Part shown: piece by piece, positions 7,032 through 17,048 of the stretch
How positions within the stretch are numbered: the first letter of the stretch is position 1
Layout: every line of letters begins with the position of its first letter
DNA from: Schleiferilactobacillus perolens DSM 12744
GTDB taxonomy: Bacteria > Bacillota > Bacilli > Lactobacillales > Lactobacillaceae
Direction: 5' to 3'
Length of the DNA stretch: 64,000 nt
NCBI RefSeq assembly: GCF_001435585.1
Contig: NZ_AZEC01000001.1
Location: forward strand, 248,001-312,000
Notes under the pieces: generated by a model
The model's input: only the letters and a program-made list of their open reading frames with translations
Database searches by the model: none
What the model was told of the DNA's origin: nothing
Made by a program: the position numbers and the translations under genes

Positions 7032-7881
7032 TCACAATTACAAAAAAATGGCTAACACGATTATCAGCACAATTTTAATCACCTTGCTGGCGCTATTGTT
7101 CCTGTTTCCGTTAGTCTGGATGCTGGTCTCGTCGATGAAGCCGGAAGCGGCGATTTATAAAGACATCGGCGGAATCAAAGCCTTCTTGCCGTCCTTTGAC
7201 ATTGGTAGCTGGGGGACCGCGTATCGCGAACTGTTATCGCGGTTCAACGTGTTCATTTACTTGTTGAACAGTATCTTCTACGGCTTGTCCGTGACGATTG
7301 GCTCGATCATCGTCAATTCATTAGCAGGCTACGGCTTTTCTAAATTCCGGTTCCGTGGTCGAAAAATGTTGTTTGGTTTACTCTTAGCTTTGTTAGTCAT
7401 TCCTGGTGAGACGATCATTATCCAGAAATTCCAAATTGTCCGCTCCATGGGTATCTTGAATACGCCGCTGGCGGTAATTTTCCCGTCACTGGCCGCGCCT
7501 TTCTACATCTACATGTTCAAGAACTTCTTCGATGCCATTTCGGATGACGTCATTGAATCGGCCCAGCTAGAGGGCGCCAGCATGTTCACGATATACTGGC
7601 GGATCATGCTGCCGATGGCAAAACCGGCGATTGCGACAGTCGGGACGTTATCCTTTATCGGCTCTTGGAATGACTATATTTGGCCACTCATGGTATTAAC
7701 GGATTCCAATCGGTTCCCGTTACAAGTGGCGATTACGAATATCAATAATACGCAGCCCGTCTACATGAATCAGGTCATGGCAATACTGACGATTTCCACG
7801 ATTCCGTTGATCATTGTCTATGTCTTCTTCCAGAAATACCTGGTTCAAGGTCTGGGCGCGTCTGGAACGGGGGAGAAGTAG
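7024..7881 (+). CDS. msmG: sugar ABC transporter permease 2
   Basis: A 285-residue MalG/UgpE-type permease with six predicted membrane segments and the EAA motif (ESAQLEGASMFTIYWRIMLPM). ATG 7024 follows GGAGGTGACAATA and overlaps the last 8 nt of the upstream permease, giving translational coupling. With the neighbouring permease it forms the membrane channel for the sugar delivered by the lipoprotein. The context with GH32 implies import of intact fructosides for hydrolysis inside the cell. Confidence 0.88.
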   Translation: MPNHNYKKMANTIISTILITLLALLFLFPLVWMLVSSMKPEAAIYKDIGGIKAFLPSFDIGSWGTAYRELLSRFNVFIYLLNSIFYGLSVTIGSIIVNSLAGYGFSKFRFRGRKMLFGLLLALLVIPGETIIIQKFQIVRSMGILNTPLAVIFPSLAAPFYIYMFKNFFDAISDDVIESAQLEGASMFTIYWRIMLPMAKPAIATVGTLSFIGSWNDYIWPLMVLTDSNRFPLQVAITNINNTQPVYMNQVMAILTISTIPLIIVYVFFQKYLVQGLGASGTGEK

Positions 7882-7883
7882 CA

Positions 7884-9254
7884 GTGACAATGACAATTCA
7901 AGCGGCAGAGAAGTTTGCCAAGGAAAATACGGCCCAGGTAGCCGCGCAGTATCGACCGAAAATTCACTTTGCAGCCCCGTACGGTTGGCTCAATGATCCC
8001 AATGGGTTGATTTATTATCAGGGGTATTACCATTTGTATTACCAGCACAATCCCTATGGGGCCAACTGGGATACGATGCACTGGGGCCATGGCCGCAGCA
8101 AGGATTTGGTGCATTGGGAAGATCTGCCCATCGCCATGGCCCCGGATGAAGAGTATGACCGCAGCGGTGTGTTTTCGGGGTCGGCAATTGTGCATGACAA
8201 CCGATTGTATGTAATGTACACGGGGCATGTAGTGGCCGAGGACGGCACTGTGACGGAAACGCAGAACATCGCTTGGTCGGATGATAGTATTCATTTTACG
8301 AAGTATGAAAAGAATCCGGTTCTGGCTGCGGCACAGTTGCCCGCCGGCGGTGATCCTGCGGATTTCCGAGACCCAAAAGTCTTCACCCATGCGGGTCGCT
8401 TTTATGCAGTGATCGCGGCAGCCGTGGATGGTGCCGGGCAGATTCTGCTTTATGAATCAGAGGACTTGTTGCATTGGCAGTATACATCGTCTTTGCTGGC
8501 GAACTTGCCCGAATTAGGCCGGATGACCGAATGTCCCGATTTCTTCACGATCGGCGGGCAGGATGCGTTGGTATTCAGCGCGATCATGCCCAATGAGGAA
8601 CCGCACTTGGTCCAGATCGCGTTGGGTAAGCTGGACTGGGCGACAAAGACTTTCCAGATGGATAGTTTACAACCGCTGGATCAAGGCTTGGACTTCTATG
8701 CCCCGCAATCATTTGAGCACAACGGTCGGCGCATCGTGATTCCGTGGCTGCGCCATGCGGAAATGGTCAATTACTTGGCAGACCATGACCAGAACTGGAA
8801 CGGTCAGATGGGCATTCCGCGGATCTTAACGATGGTGGATGGTCAATTACGCCAGACGCCGGCAGTGACTGGGGCGGCTTTACAAACCGTGACTTTGGCG
8901 GAGACGGCCACCCGGTCGATCCCTGTAGCTAGTATTTTGACATTGAAGAAAGGTCTGGCAGTGGGACAAAGCATTGATTTAGAGAGTCCCGATGGGGTTG
9001 TCAAATTGCGCCAGACGACCGCAGACACATTGGAATTGCAGGTGCACTGTGACTTGGAGCAGCGCCAGTTACCAATTAAGACGCCGACCGGTCAGGGGGC
9101 ATTAACTTTGGTACTCGACCGCAGCGCGTTGGAAGTTTTTGCGAGTGATGGGGCGGCTGTGGCCAGTCTTGTATTCTTTTTTCCAAGTGCGATTGATACG
9201 TTGAAATACGCCGGCGAGGCCAATCAACTGACCGTGCAGTCGTTTGAGGCGTGA
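7884..9254 (+). CDS. GH32 beta-fructofuranosidase (sucrose/fructan hydrolase)
   Basis: A 456-residue glycoside hydrolase family 32 enzyme without signal peptide, so intracellular. The three catalytic blocks are intact: WLNDPNG at residues 35-41 (nucleophile Asp38), FRDP at 161-164 (transition-state stabiliser) and EC at 216-217 (acid/base Glu). A C-terminal beta-sandwich domain follows (about residues 320-456). It hydrolyses terminal beta-2,1-linked fructose from sucrose or short fructo-oligosaccharides. It starts 3 nt after the permease stop, at GTG 7884 behind GGGGGAG; ATG 7890 is an alternative. Equivalent genes are named bfrA, sacA or scrB. Confidence 0.92.
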   Translation: MTMTIQAAEKFAKENTAQVAAQYRPKIHFAAPYGWLNDPNGLIYYQGYYHLYYQHNPYGANWDTMHWGHGRSKDLVHWEDLPIAMAPDEEYDRSGVFSGSAIVHDNRLYVMYTGHVVAEDGTVTETQNIAWSDDSIHFTKYEKNPVLAAAQLPAGGDPADFRDPKVFTHAGRFYAVIAAAVDGAGQILLYESEDLLHWQYTSSLLANLPELGRMTECPDFFTIGGQDALVFSAIMPNEEPHLVQIALGKLDWATKTFQMDSLQPLDQGLDFYAPQSFEHNGRRIVIPWLRHAEMVNYLADHDQNWNGQMGIPRILTMVDGQLRQTPAVTGAALQTVTLAETATRSIPVASILTLKKGLAVGQSIDLESPDGVVKLRQTTADTLELQVHCDLEQRQLPIKTPTGQGALTLVLDRSALEVFASDGAAVASLVFFFPSAIDTLKYAGEANQLTVQSFEA

Positions 9255-9264
9255 GGAGGTATGA

Positions 9265-10149
9265 ATGATGTTTGGTGGTATTGAAGCGGGCGGCACGAAG
9301 TTCGTGCTGGCAGTCGCCGATGATAATTTAAAAATCGTCGCCCGAGAGCATCTGGATACAACACAACCGGAAGCAATGATGCCGGTAATCATTGATTTCT
9401 TCACGCAACATCCGGTGACGGCGCTGGGCATTGGATCATTTGGGCCCATCGGTGTGAATCCGCAACAAGCGGATTATGGCTATATCAAGAAGACACCGAA
9501 ACCTGGTTGGGCAGACTATCCATTTCTGCCCCGGTTGCAAGATGCGCTGAATATTCCCATCTATTGGACCACCGATGTGAACGTGGCCGCTTATGGTGAA
9601 ATGCTGGCGGGTGCTGCCCAGGGCAAGAAGAACCTGGTGTACATCACGGTAGGCACCGGAATTGGTGCAGGTATCATCGCGGATGGCCAGATTTATTCTG
9701 GCATTAGCCACCCTGAAGTGGGCCACTTGTTGATGCATACATTACCGGATGATCATTTCGCTGGGGTTTGTCCTTATCATCAGTATTGTTTGGAGGGTAT
9801 CGCGGCGGGGCCGGCGATTGCGGCGCGTAACGGTCGGCCAGGGCGGGATATCACACGGGACGATCCGTTCTGGCAGGTGGAGGCGTATTACTTAGCTCAA
9901 GCGTGTGTTGATCTGACGCTGACCTTAGCACCGGAGATGATCGTATTTGGCGGCGGTGTGGCTAACCAGCAACAGCTCATGCCGTTGATTCGGTCGTCCT
10001 TCATCACCCAGCTCAATGGATACGTGGATACACCGCCCGTGGACAATTACATTGTCCATGCGGGATTGGGGAATGATGCGGGGATCGTGGGCAGCTTGCT
10101 GCTGGCGAAGAGTTTGGTCGCAAAGACAGTGAATGCACCATCTGTGTAA
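9265..10149 (+). CDS. scrK: ROK-family fructokinase
   Basis: A 294-residue sugar kinase that phosphorylates the fructose released by the GH32 enzyme to fructose 6-phosphate. The ROK features are the N-terminal phosphate-binding loop (GGIEAGGTKFVLAV), a TVGTGIGAGI block, and the zinc motif HPEVGH with the downstream CPYHQYCLEG block typical of fructokinases. The start follows GAGGAGG by 5 nt. It is the last gene of the fructoside operon, followed by a strong bidirectional terminator. Confidence 0.9.
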   Translation: MMFGGIEAGGTKFVLAVADDNLKIVAREHLDTTQPEAMMPVIIDFFTQHPVTALGIGSFGPIGVNPQQADYGYIKKTPKPGWADYPFLPRLQDALNIPIYWTTDVNVAAYGEMLAGAAQGKKNLVYITVGTGIGAGIIADGQIYSGISHPEVGHLLMHTLPDDHFAGVCPYHQYCLEGIAAGPAIAARNGRPGRDITRDDPFWQVEAYYLAQACVDLTLTLAPEMIVFGGGVANQQQLMPLIRSSFITQLNGYVDTPPVDNYIVHAGLGNDAGIVGSLLLAKSLVAKTVNAPSV

Positions 10150-10153
10150 AGAT

Positions 10154-10205
10154 AAAAGGCTTCGCTAAGCTGTGTCCAATGTGGACAGCTTGACGAAGCC
10201 CTTTT
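10154..10205. terminator. strong bidirectional terminator
   Basis: A long stem (about 10158-10177 with 10182-10200) is flanked by A4 and T5 runs. It separates the plus-strand fructoside operon from the convergent glycosidase gene. Confidence 0.9.
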
Positions 10206-10224
10206 TGGTTGGTTCAGATGGTTC

Positions 10225-12195
10225 TTACACAGTTTCCAGAACGAACATATCATGACCAATATGTCGATCCAAGGAGAACTTCACTCGACCATTTTCAACA
10301 GTGAACGGAATCTCTTGATGATCACTGACCCGTTCGATCCGCTTAATTTCTTTCGGCAAGTGCAGCGAGAAGTCGATATCGACCAGGGGCAGCTTGTCTT
10401 CAATGATGTCGGAATACTTGCTGCGGTGTTGTTGGACATAATGCAGCAGGTGCAACACATACCGTTGTTGGTCAGGTTGCTCGTTCAACACCACATCAGC
10501 CGTACTGGGTAAATTCGATTGAATGATCGTATCTGCGTTCAGCAATGACTGAATGGCATCAATCACGGCCACTTTATAGTTATGGTTGGCAGTGGCGTTG
10601 TACAGCGTGAAAATCGGATGGGCAAAGAAGACAAAGGCGTCATTTTGCGCAATCGCTGGATAATCCGTCTTCTGGTGGAAAGGCGCCTGCATGTGACTGT
10701 AGAAATGTTGATAGGTCCGGTTGAACCAGGGCTCATAGATCAAAGCCAAAGACTTGGCGCCTTCCGTCAGGGTCGTGTTCATCCCGCTGCGATAAAGCAC
10801 TTGTTCAAAGTCTTCGCCATTGCGTATCCAATAATTAGTTTTATAGGGATTGTGTTGGACGAACTGCACAGGGAAGTTCTTGAAAGCAAACTGATTCTGT
10901 GCAAAACCGGCATGGAAGGAACTGAGTACTTTGCCTCCGGCGGCGGTAAACGCATTGACCCGGTCCACGAGTTGTTCTGTGGGCGTGACACCGTCGGGCA
11001 GGACGATCAGACGGTAGCGCGACCAGTCCATGACGGCATCGACGACATCGAAACTGAGGTGCGCTTCATTAAGCATCGCCACTGCACCCGCCAAAGCGGC
11101 AGGAATTTTTTCGCCCACTTGACGATCGGGATAGACAATGGCGATATCCGCCAGGGAGCGGGTGTCATCTAGATAAGCTTCCAATGGTTTGATTTGGTTA
11201 AACACGTTGCCAATCAAATCGTAGGTGTGGGGTTGCAGGCGACCGTTGGGGTACATTTGATCCCCAATTGACACTTTCCCACCGTGGGCCAGAATCAAGA
11301 ACACTTCATATTCTAAAGCGGCGGGGTTCTTATAACTGCCGAAATCAGCCCAGCCGAAGTGGAACTTGGACGTCATGCCGAGATAATCCATCCCCAGGTT
11401 CTTGGCATAGCGGACCGTGGCGGGGAAGTAGCCGTAACCCCAGAGGCTGCTGGCCAAGGCTTCAATTTCCAAGTGGGAGTTATCTTTCAAGGTCTTGCGA
11501 ATCGTTGGATTGATCGAACCCGCATTGTAAAAAATGGGGCAATCCGGCACTTGGGCGCGAATGAAGGCAGACAAGTCGTTTTCAAAATGCACCGTCACTT
11601 CATCCGCATAGTGTTGAACCTGCTGGGGATCAGTGGCATCGATGCCGGCTGCGTTCATCTTGGCCATACACGTATGGCAATAGCACGGTGATTGACGAAT
11701 GATGTCGAAGAACAGGCCATCCAGGCGGCCTTCAAAATGTTGAATAACGTCTACAATTTGGGCCTTTAAGTAATCGACATACGGCGAGTTGAGACAAAGC
11801 CGTTTGAAACCGGGGTCCAATGGCTTGATCACAGAAGCTTGTCCCTGCAACACTTCGCCATCTTGATTGCGTTGGAACCATTCCGGATGCTGGTTGCCGA
11901 TGAATTCATCAAATCCCACCGAGAGATAAATCGGGGCTTTGATCCCGGCTTCATGGGCCGCGTCGACTTGCTGGGATAAGAGATTGATATGCAAATCGGG
12001 ATGATGATTGGCGGCGTCAGTGTCATAGAAAGCATAGCCGTGATGATCTTTGGCAAACAAGGTGATGGAATCGACGCCGGCTGCCAGCAGCGTCTTGGTA
12101 AATTCCTGCGGGTCAAAATCGGTGGCAATTGGACTGCCGAGTTCTGGCGTGTGAAAATCGAGATGGATCTGACGATATGGTAAATGGCTTGTCAT
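10225..12195 (-). CDS. GHL6/GH151-like glycosidase, probable alpha-L-fucosidase
   Basis: A 656-residue protein with no signal peptide. The N-terminal half looks like the hypothetical glycoside hydrolase 6 TIM barrel (LDGLFFDIIRQSPCYCHTC near residues 170-190). A beta-galactosidase-trimerisation-like Rossmann domain follows (YRLIVLPDGVTPTEQLVDRV), then a small beta-domain. This arrangement is that of GH151 alpha-L-fucosidases, and the neighbouring genes are for L-fucose catabolism, so cytoplasmic cleavage of a fucosylated sugar is likely. ATG at 12193-12195 is chosen because AAGGATAAGGA precedes it. It starts 10 nt after the EIIC stop. The CYCxxC cluster beside the putative acidic residue is notable. 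Assignment is by remembered architecture plus context; specificity is unproven. Confidence 0.6.
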   Translation of the reverse strand: MTSHLPYRQIHLDFHTPELGSPIATDFDPQEFTKTLLAAGVDSITLFAKDHHGYAFYDTDAANHHPDLHINLLSQQVDAAHEAGIKAPIYLSVGFDEFIGNQHPEWFQRNQDGEVLQGQASVIKPLDPGFKRLCLNSPYVDYLKAQIVDVIQHFEGRLDGLFFDIIRQSPCYCHTCMAKMNAAGIDATDPQQVQHYADEVTVHFENDLSAFIRAQVPDCPIFYNAGSINPTIRKTLKDNSHLEIEALASSLWGYGYFPATVRYAKNLGMDYLGMTSKFHFGWADFGSYKNPAALEYEVFLILAHGGKVSIGDQMYPNGRLQPHTYDLIGNVFNQIKPLEAYLDDTRSLADIAIVYPDRQVGEKIPAALAGAVAMLNEAHLSFDVVDAVMDWSRYRLIVLPDGVTPTEQLVDRVNAFTAAGGKVLSSFHAGFAQNQFAFKNFPVQFVQHNPYKTNYWIRNGEDFEQVLYRSGMNTTLTEGAKSLALIYEPWFNRTYQHFYSHMQAPFHQKTDYPAIAQNDAFVFFAHPIFTLYNATANHNYKVAVIDAIQSLLNADTIIQSNLPSTADVVLNEQPDQQRYVLHLLHYVQQHRSKYSDIIEDKLPLVDIDFSLHLPKEIKRIERVSDHQEIPFTVENGRVKFSLDRHIGHDMFVLETV

Positions 12196-12205
12196 AAGTT
12201 TATCC

Positions 12206-13504
12206 TTATCCTTCCGTTTGAGTGTCAGTGGCTTGGGCATTGGCGAGTTCTTGCGCATATTCGGTGCGGTCGAGGCGCTTCACGAAGGGCGCCCAGATCG
12301 CCACGTTGAGTGCGCACAAGAAGACTTGGAACAATGCCACGCGCCAGCCGCCCACGAGGAAGCCGTTGACCAAGACCGGCATGCCTGCGATATTCACGCC
12401 GTTGAAGCGCGGCAGAATGTTCACTGCAGTAGCCAGATAAGCCAAGATGATATTAATACTGGCGCTGAAAGCGGAGGGGATCAGCAGTGTGAAATTCAGA
12501 ACGAAGGGCACCCCGAAGGCCAGTGGCTCGCCAATGCCCATCAACATGGGAATAGCGGATAAACGAGACAGAATGCGATACCGCTCCGACTGAGCTCGCC
12601 ATAACCAGAATACAAGACCGAATAATACCACCGCACCAGCGCCGTACACGTTAATGAATGAGTAACCGATAATGTTTGGCAATGGTTTCCCGGCTTGATA
12701 AGCGTTCAAGTTTTCCAAGTCCATTTGCAGGTATACAGGGAGCATCACGCTCAGGGCGACCAAGTGACCATGGATACCGAAGAACCACAGCAGTCCCACG
12801 ACGGCCATGATGACCACCAGTGCGATCCAGCTGCTGCCCAATGCCTTTAGGGGCGTTTGAATGAGCAGCTTAATCAGACTGGGCAATGTTTCGACACTGG
12901 TTTGCGAAAAGATGATTTTCACACCGAAGAAAATGAGGAGCACTGCACCACCGGTGGTTAATGCGGCAAATGACCGAGTGATCATTTCTGGCACACCATT
13001 GGGCATCTTGATGTATAAATTATGTTTTTTGAAGAAACGCATGATTACCGGCACAATCAAAGCCACCACGATTGCGGTAAAAATGCCTTCCGCGCCTAAT
13101 AATTCAATTGGCAGGGACACGCTGCCGCTTTTACTGATGTTGAACGGCTGGACCACCAAGAATGCCATGATGGACAATAGACCGGCCATGTAGCCGTCTT
13201 GCTCTTGCGACTGGGCCAAGTTGTAGGCGATCGCAAAGGCGGTATAAATGGACAGCACACCGTTGGTGACTAAATTCGGGTATTGCAACAAAGGTTTGAT
13301 GCCAGAGTCCACGAGGAACTTCTGATAACCCGGATTACTGATGCCCGCCGCGATCGTGGTGACGATCACAAGCAGGGACCCGATGATGATAATTGGCATC
13401 AATGAGGCCAGACCTGACGAAACCGCCTTAATATATGGATTTTCTTGAATTTTTCCTGCGACGCCTAATATGCGATCAATGAATGATGTTTTCTCTTTTG
13501 CCAC
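12206..13504 (-). CDS. PTS EIIC, lactose/cellobiose (CelB) family, orphan
   Basis: A 432-residue membrane permease with about ten hydrophobic segments, the GIHGHLV block and the motif GIGEPLAFGVP, where most family members have NEPxxFGxP. The signature is therefore altered from N-E-P to G-E-P, with the glutamate retained. No EIIA or EIIB gene accompanies it. It is cotranscribed with the GH151-like glycosidase, so it probably brings in a fucosylated glycoside, using general EIIA/EIIB proteins or without phosphorylation. A cre-like site and three phased GTTCA repeats lie upstream. The substrate is inferred. Confidence 0.8.
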   Translation of the reverse strand: MAKEKTSFIDRILGVAGKIQENPYIKAVSSGLASLMPIIIIGSLLVIVTTIAAGISNPGYQKFLVDSGIKPLLQYPNLVTNGVLSIYTAFAIAYNLAQSQEQDGYMAGLLSIMAFLVVQPFNISKSGSVSLPIELLGAEGIFTAIVVALIVPVIMRFFKKHNLYIKMPNGVPEMITRSFAALTTGGAVLLIFFGVKIIFSQTSVETLPSLIKLLIQTPLKALGSSWIALVVIMAVVGLLWFFGIHGHLVALSVMLPVYLQMDLENLNAYQAGKPLPNIIGYSFINVYGAGAVVLFGLVFWLWRAQSERYRILSRLSAIPMLMGIGEPLAFGVPFVLNFTLLIPSAFSASINIILAYLATAVNILPRFNGVNIAGMPVLVNGFLVGGWRVALFQVFLCALNVAIWAPFVKRLDRTEYAQELANAQATDTQTEG

Positions 13505-13610
13505 TGCTATTTCCCCCTCAAAATTTGGATAGGATTGATAAAGTGCGATGTATTAAGGGTTGAGCAGTCTCCCTCGCAACAACTTCAGAATACTAAAAAC
13601 ATTTGCGTAT

Positions 13611-13688
13611 TTAAAGCGTTTACACCTGAGATGGCACATCGCCGTAAAAAGCGTCATGAACTTGTTCATAAATGTTCAAGATCGTTCA
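13611..13688 (-). promoter_or_regulatory. cre-like site and phased GTTCA repeats upstream of the EIIC-glycosidase operon
   Basis: The minus strand reads TGTAAACGCTTTAA at 13611-13624, a near-consensus cre. Upstream, GTTCA (TGAAC on the minus strand) recurs at 13664, 13674 and 13684, exactly 10 bp apart. Such face-aligned short direct repeats are typical of DeoR-family operators. They differ in core from the repeats at fucI and fucA. Confidence 0.45.
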
Positions 13689-13763
13689 ATTGTCGTCAAT
13701 CCTGCAAACAAAAACGGCCTCGAATCTTTTGCAAGACTCAAGACCATGACGATTTCTATTAGT

Positions 13764-15209
13764 TCACAGTGGAATAGGTTGAACAGTGTGAATATCGACA
13801 GACTGCTTGATCACGTTATCCCAGTCGTTGGGACTCAGCTCACCCAACACGTGCAGCTGCGTCAGCATATTTCCCAACACACTGGCTTCCACCGGTCCGG
13901 TTACCACTGGCCGGTGGGTGTAGTCGGCGGTGAGTTGCACCAGCAGCCGGTTTTGGATCCCGCCGCCAAACATATTAATGGCTTTGACGGGTTGGCCGGT
14001 GACTTCTTCCAACTCGGTCAGGACCTGCTGATAAGAATGGGCCAAACTTTCCAGCACAGCGCGAATCAGTTCACCCCGGGTTTGGGGCAAATGCTGATTG
14101 GTTTGAGTCAGGAAACGGATGATCTTTTCTTCCATTTCACCTGGGGTACTGAACACCGGGTCATTGGGGTCAATCGTACTACCAATACTGCGGGCGGCAA
14201 TGGCGTCTTGGGTGAGCTGGTCGAAACTGATGCTGGTACCCAGATATTGCCACTCTCGTTGGAGTTCTTGCACGATCCACAGACCGGTAATGTTCTTAAG
14301 CAGATTATTGTCGCCAAAGAAGCCGCCTTCGTTGGTCAATCCCGCGTTGAAGGCTTCGGTTGACGTGATCGGTTGGGCGGTTCCTTGGCCAACGATCGAC
14401 CAGGTGCCGCTGCTGATGAACGCCGTGTGCGTGGGCGCAGCGTCAATGCGAGGGGTGGCGAGTACACCGGCGGCGGTGTCGTGACCAGCACCGGTGATGA
14501 CCTGCATCTCCGGATTCAAGTGCAGTTCACTTACGATTTGAGGCACGAGCGGGCCTAATAATTGGCCGCCCACAGTCAAAGGGCCAAACCATTTGGCTGG
14601 GATACCCAGTGCCCGCAGAATCTTGGCGTCCCAGGTTTGACTTTCCGCGTTCACCAGTCCAGCGGTGCTGGCAATGGTGAATTCGTGGCTGCGCTGGCCG
14701 CTGAAGAAAAAGCCGATCAGGTCGGGCATCATCAGGACATCTTGGACCTGTTCCGGTAAGAATGGATAACGTTGTAAATCGGCGAACAGTTGCAGGTTGG
14801 TGTTGATGTTGGCCGGTTGGACCCCCGTACGCCGGAACAGCTCGGCTGGGGCTATTTTTTGCGCAAAACTGGCGGCGGCCGCTTCCACACGGTCATCACG
14901 ATAACTATGCGGGGTAAACAACACTTCATCGTGCGCACTGATCATGCCATAATCCACGCCCCAGGTATCAATGCTCATGCTGGCGAGTTGACCCAGATCG
15001 TTTTGGGCGATACTTAACCCATATTTGATTTCTTGAAAGATCTTCAAATAATCCCAGTACAGGCGATTGTGGATTTGGACTGGCCGATTGGCAAAACGGT
15101 ATTGTTCTTTCAGCGCAATTTTGTGCCCGTCAAATTCCCCAGACATCACCCGGCCGCTGCTGGCGCCTAAATCAACGGCAATGATATTTTTCGTCGCTGT
15201 CATGGGCAT
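13764..15209 (-). CDS. fucK: FGGY-family L-fuculokinase (rhamnulokinase-like sequence)
   Basis: A 481-residue sugar kinase. The N-terminal VDLGASSGRVM phosphate loop and overall sequence resemble rhamnulokinases (RhaB) more than enterobacterial FucK. Other FGGY landmarks are VDYGMISAHDEV and GAGHDTAAGV, with the C-terminal NMFGGGIQNRLL adenosine loop. Its ATG overlaps the fucI stop (TAATG), so the two are translationally coupled. An isomerase for L-fucose and a fuculose-phosphate-type aldolase are beside it, so the substrate is probably L-fuculose. An L-rhamnulose role cannot be excluded from sequence alone. Confidence 0.75.
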   Translation of the reverse strand: MPMTATKNIIAVDLGASSGRVMSGEFDGHKIALKEQYRFANRPVQIHNRLYWDYLKIFQEIKYGLSIAQNDLGQLASMSIDTWGVDYGMISAHDEVLFTPHSYRDDRVEAAAASFAQKIAPAELFRRTGVQPANINTNLQLFADLQRYPFLPEQVQDVLMMPDLIGFFFSGQRSHEFTIASTAGLVNAESQTWDAKILRALGIPAKWFGPLTVGGQLLGPLVPQIVSELHLNPEMQVITGAGHDTAAGVLATPRIDAAPTHTAFISSGTWSIVGQGTAQPITSTEAFNAGLTNEGGFFGDNNLLKNITGLWIVQELQREWQYLGTSISFDQLTQDAIAARSIGSTIDPNDPVFSTPGEMEEKIIRFLTQTNQHLPQTRGELIRAVLESLAHSYQQVLTELEEVTGQPVKAINMFGGGIQNRLLVQLTADYTHRPVVTGPVEASVLGNMLTQLHVLGELSPNDWDNVIKQSVDIHTVQPIPL

Positions 15210-16996
15210 TAACCGTATAACGGGCCGAATGTCCGGCAGGCATTAAAATCGGCGGCCTCTAGGTTTTCGGTGCCCAGCGAGGACCAAGCCCGGGGGCGGA
15301 AAATATCGGCTTCGGGCACATTATGCATATTGACCGGAATGCGCAGGATGGCGGCCAAGGTAATTAAGTCTGCGCCGATATGGCCGTAACTAATCGCCCC
15401 GTGATTGGCACCCCAGTTGTTCATCACATCGTAAACGGACTTGAACGCACCATGACCGGTGAGCGTCGGCACAAAGAAAGTGGAGGGCCACCCGGGATCG
15501 GTTCGTTCATTCACCGCCGTAAAGACGTTTTCTGGCAGATCTACCGCGTATCCTTCAGCGATCTGAAGGACTGGACCGACACCTTTGACTAAATTGAGCC
15601 GGCTCATGGTCACGGGCATACCGTCTGGACCGCCTTGGGTCACATAATTACTGGAGAAACCGCCGCCTCGGAAATAGCCAATGTTAGCGGGAATCCAGCG
15701 GGTATGCGCCAAATTGGCCTGGGCTTCCGCCTCACTGAGGTCCCAAAACGGTTTGATGGCCGGTTGTCCATCAACCTTTTCCTGACCAGTGGCATCCAGC
15801 GTTTGGGCGCCAGAGTTACTCAGATGTAAGAAACCGCCTGCGGCCAGACCGGTGAGCTGTTCGCCGCTCACTCGTTCAACAGCGGCCGCACTCCAATAGG
15901 TGCGCACATCAGCAAAGATTTGCGGCGTGTTGGTCAATAGATAGTTGAACAGCATCGTCGCCCCGTTCAGACTGTCGTTTTCCGTGGCAAAGACATGGGG
16001 TGCATGGATGCCGGTCCAGTCATACTGGGAATTCATCATGGCTTCCATGTAGTCGCCATTGGGGAAATGGTCGGTCCACTGACGCTGGCCTTGGAAACCG
16101 GCCGCAATGGCATAATGACCATCGGCTTCTTCCTTGAAACCCAGTTCGGCCAAGCGCGGATTGCCGTCCATTAAGTCTTTGGCAATGATCAGCATCTTCA
16201 CGCAGGTTGCCAGTTGGTCGGCCTTTTCCGCATCGGTGAATTTCTCTGGATTATCGGCATTATAAATATCCGGGCCCACCGGTGTGTTTTCTTTGGCCCA
16301 AGCCAGCGCCTGGTCAAACTCGTCTGGATCATAAATCTTTTCATCCATCCGACGCACTAACTCACTCATATCAATATATTCGTTGCGCATGCCTAAGTAA
16401 TCTTGGAAAAAGTCAGGATCGACTGTGGACCCGCCGATGCCCATGGCGACGCCGCCAATGGACAAATAGGCCTTATTGCGCATGATGCCAGTCGCTAAAG
16501 CACTCTTGGCAAAACGGAGCAGTTTCGCTTGCACATCCGCCGGAATACTGGTGTCATCCGCATCTTGCACATCTTCGCCATAAATGCCAAAGGCCGGGAT
16601 GCCCTTTTGCGTATGCACGGCCAGGGCGGCGGCCAAATAAACGGCGCCCGGGCGTTCCGTGCCGTTAAAGCCCCAGATTGCATGGGGGAGATCTGGACTC
16701 ATATCGATGGTTTCACTGCCATAACACCAGCAGGGAGTGACTGTGATCGTGCCGCAGATGCCGGTACGATCAAATTTTTCTTTAGCTGCTGCGGCCTCCC
16801 GCACTCCGCCAATGGTGGTATCGGCGATGACGGTCTGCACCGGCGTGCCATCGGGGTAACGTAAAGTTTTCGCCAATAAATCGGCCACGGACTGGGCCAT
16901 CGCCATTGTTTGGGCTTCTAAAGATTCCCGAATCCCTTTGCGCCGCCCATCAATTGTGGGACGAATACCGATTTTGGGATAATTGATTTTTAACAT
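15209..16996 (-). CDS. fucI: L-fucose isomerase
   Basis: A 595-residue aldose-ketose isomerase, close to the 591 residues of the E. coli enzyme. It converts L-fucose to L-fuculose with Mn2+. Family blocks are clear throughout ([57 protein letters not shown]; and a C-terminal [20 protein letters not shown] with the metal-ligand His). The start is the ATG at 16994-16996 behind GCAGGATCG; an upstream in-frame ATG has no ribosome site. It is first in the fucI-fucK unit, preceded by a cre-like site and phased GGCGAA repeats. Confidence 0.93.
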   Translation of the reverse strand: MLKINYPKIGIRPTIDGRRKGIRESLEAQTMAMAQSVADLLAKTLRYPDGTPVQTVIADTTIGGVREAAAAKEKFDRTGICGTITVTPCWCYGSETIDMSPDLPHAIWGFNGTERPGAVYLAAALAVHTQKGIPAFGIYGEDVQDADDTSIPADVQAKLLRFAKSALATGIMRNKAYLSIGGVAMGIGGSTVDPDFFQDYLGMRNEYIDMSELVRRMDEKIYDPDEFDQALAWAKENTPVGPDIYNADNPEKFTDAEKADQLATCVKMLIIAKDLMDGNPRLAELGFKEEADGHYAIAAGFQGQRQWTDHFPNGDYMEAMMNSQYDWTGIHAPHVFATENDSLNGATMLFNYLLTNTPQIFADVRTYWSAAAVERVSGEQLTGLAAGGFLHLSNSGAQTLDATGQEKVDGQPAIKPFWDLSEAEAQANLAHTRWIPANIGYFRGGGFSSNYVTQGGPDGMPVTMSRLNLVKGVGPVLQIAEGYAVDLPENVFTAVNERTDPGWPSTFFVPTLTGHGAFKSVYDVMNNWGANHGAISYGHIGADLITLAAILRIPVNMHNVPEADIFRPRAWSSLGTENLEAADFNACRTFGPLYG

Positions 16997-17048
16997 ATCG
17001 ATCCTGCTTTCTATCATTGTCAGAAATGGAGCTGCTCATGCTCCTTAT

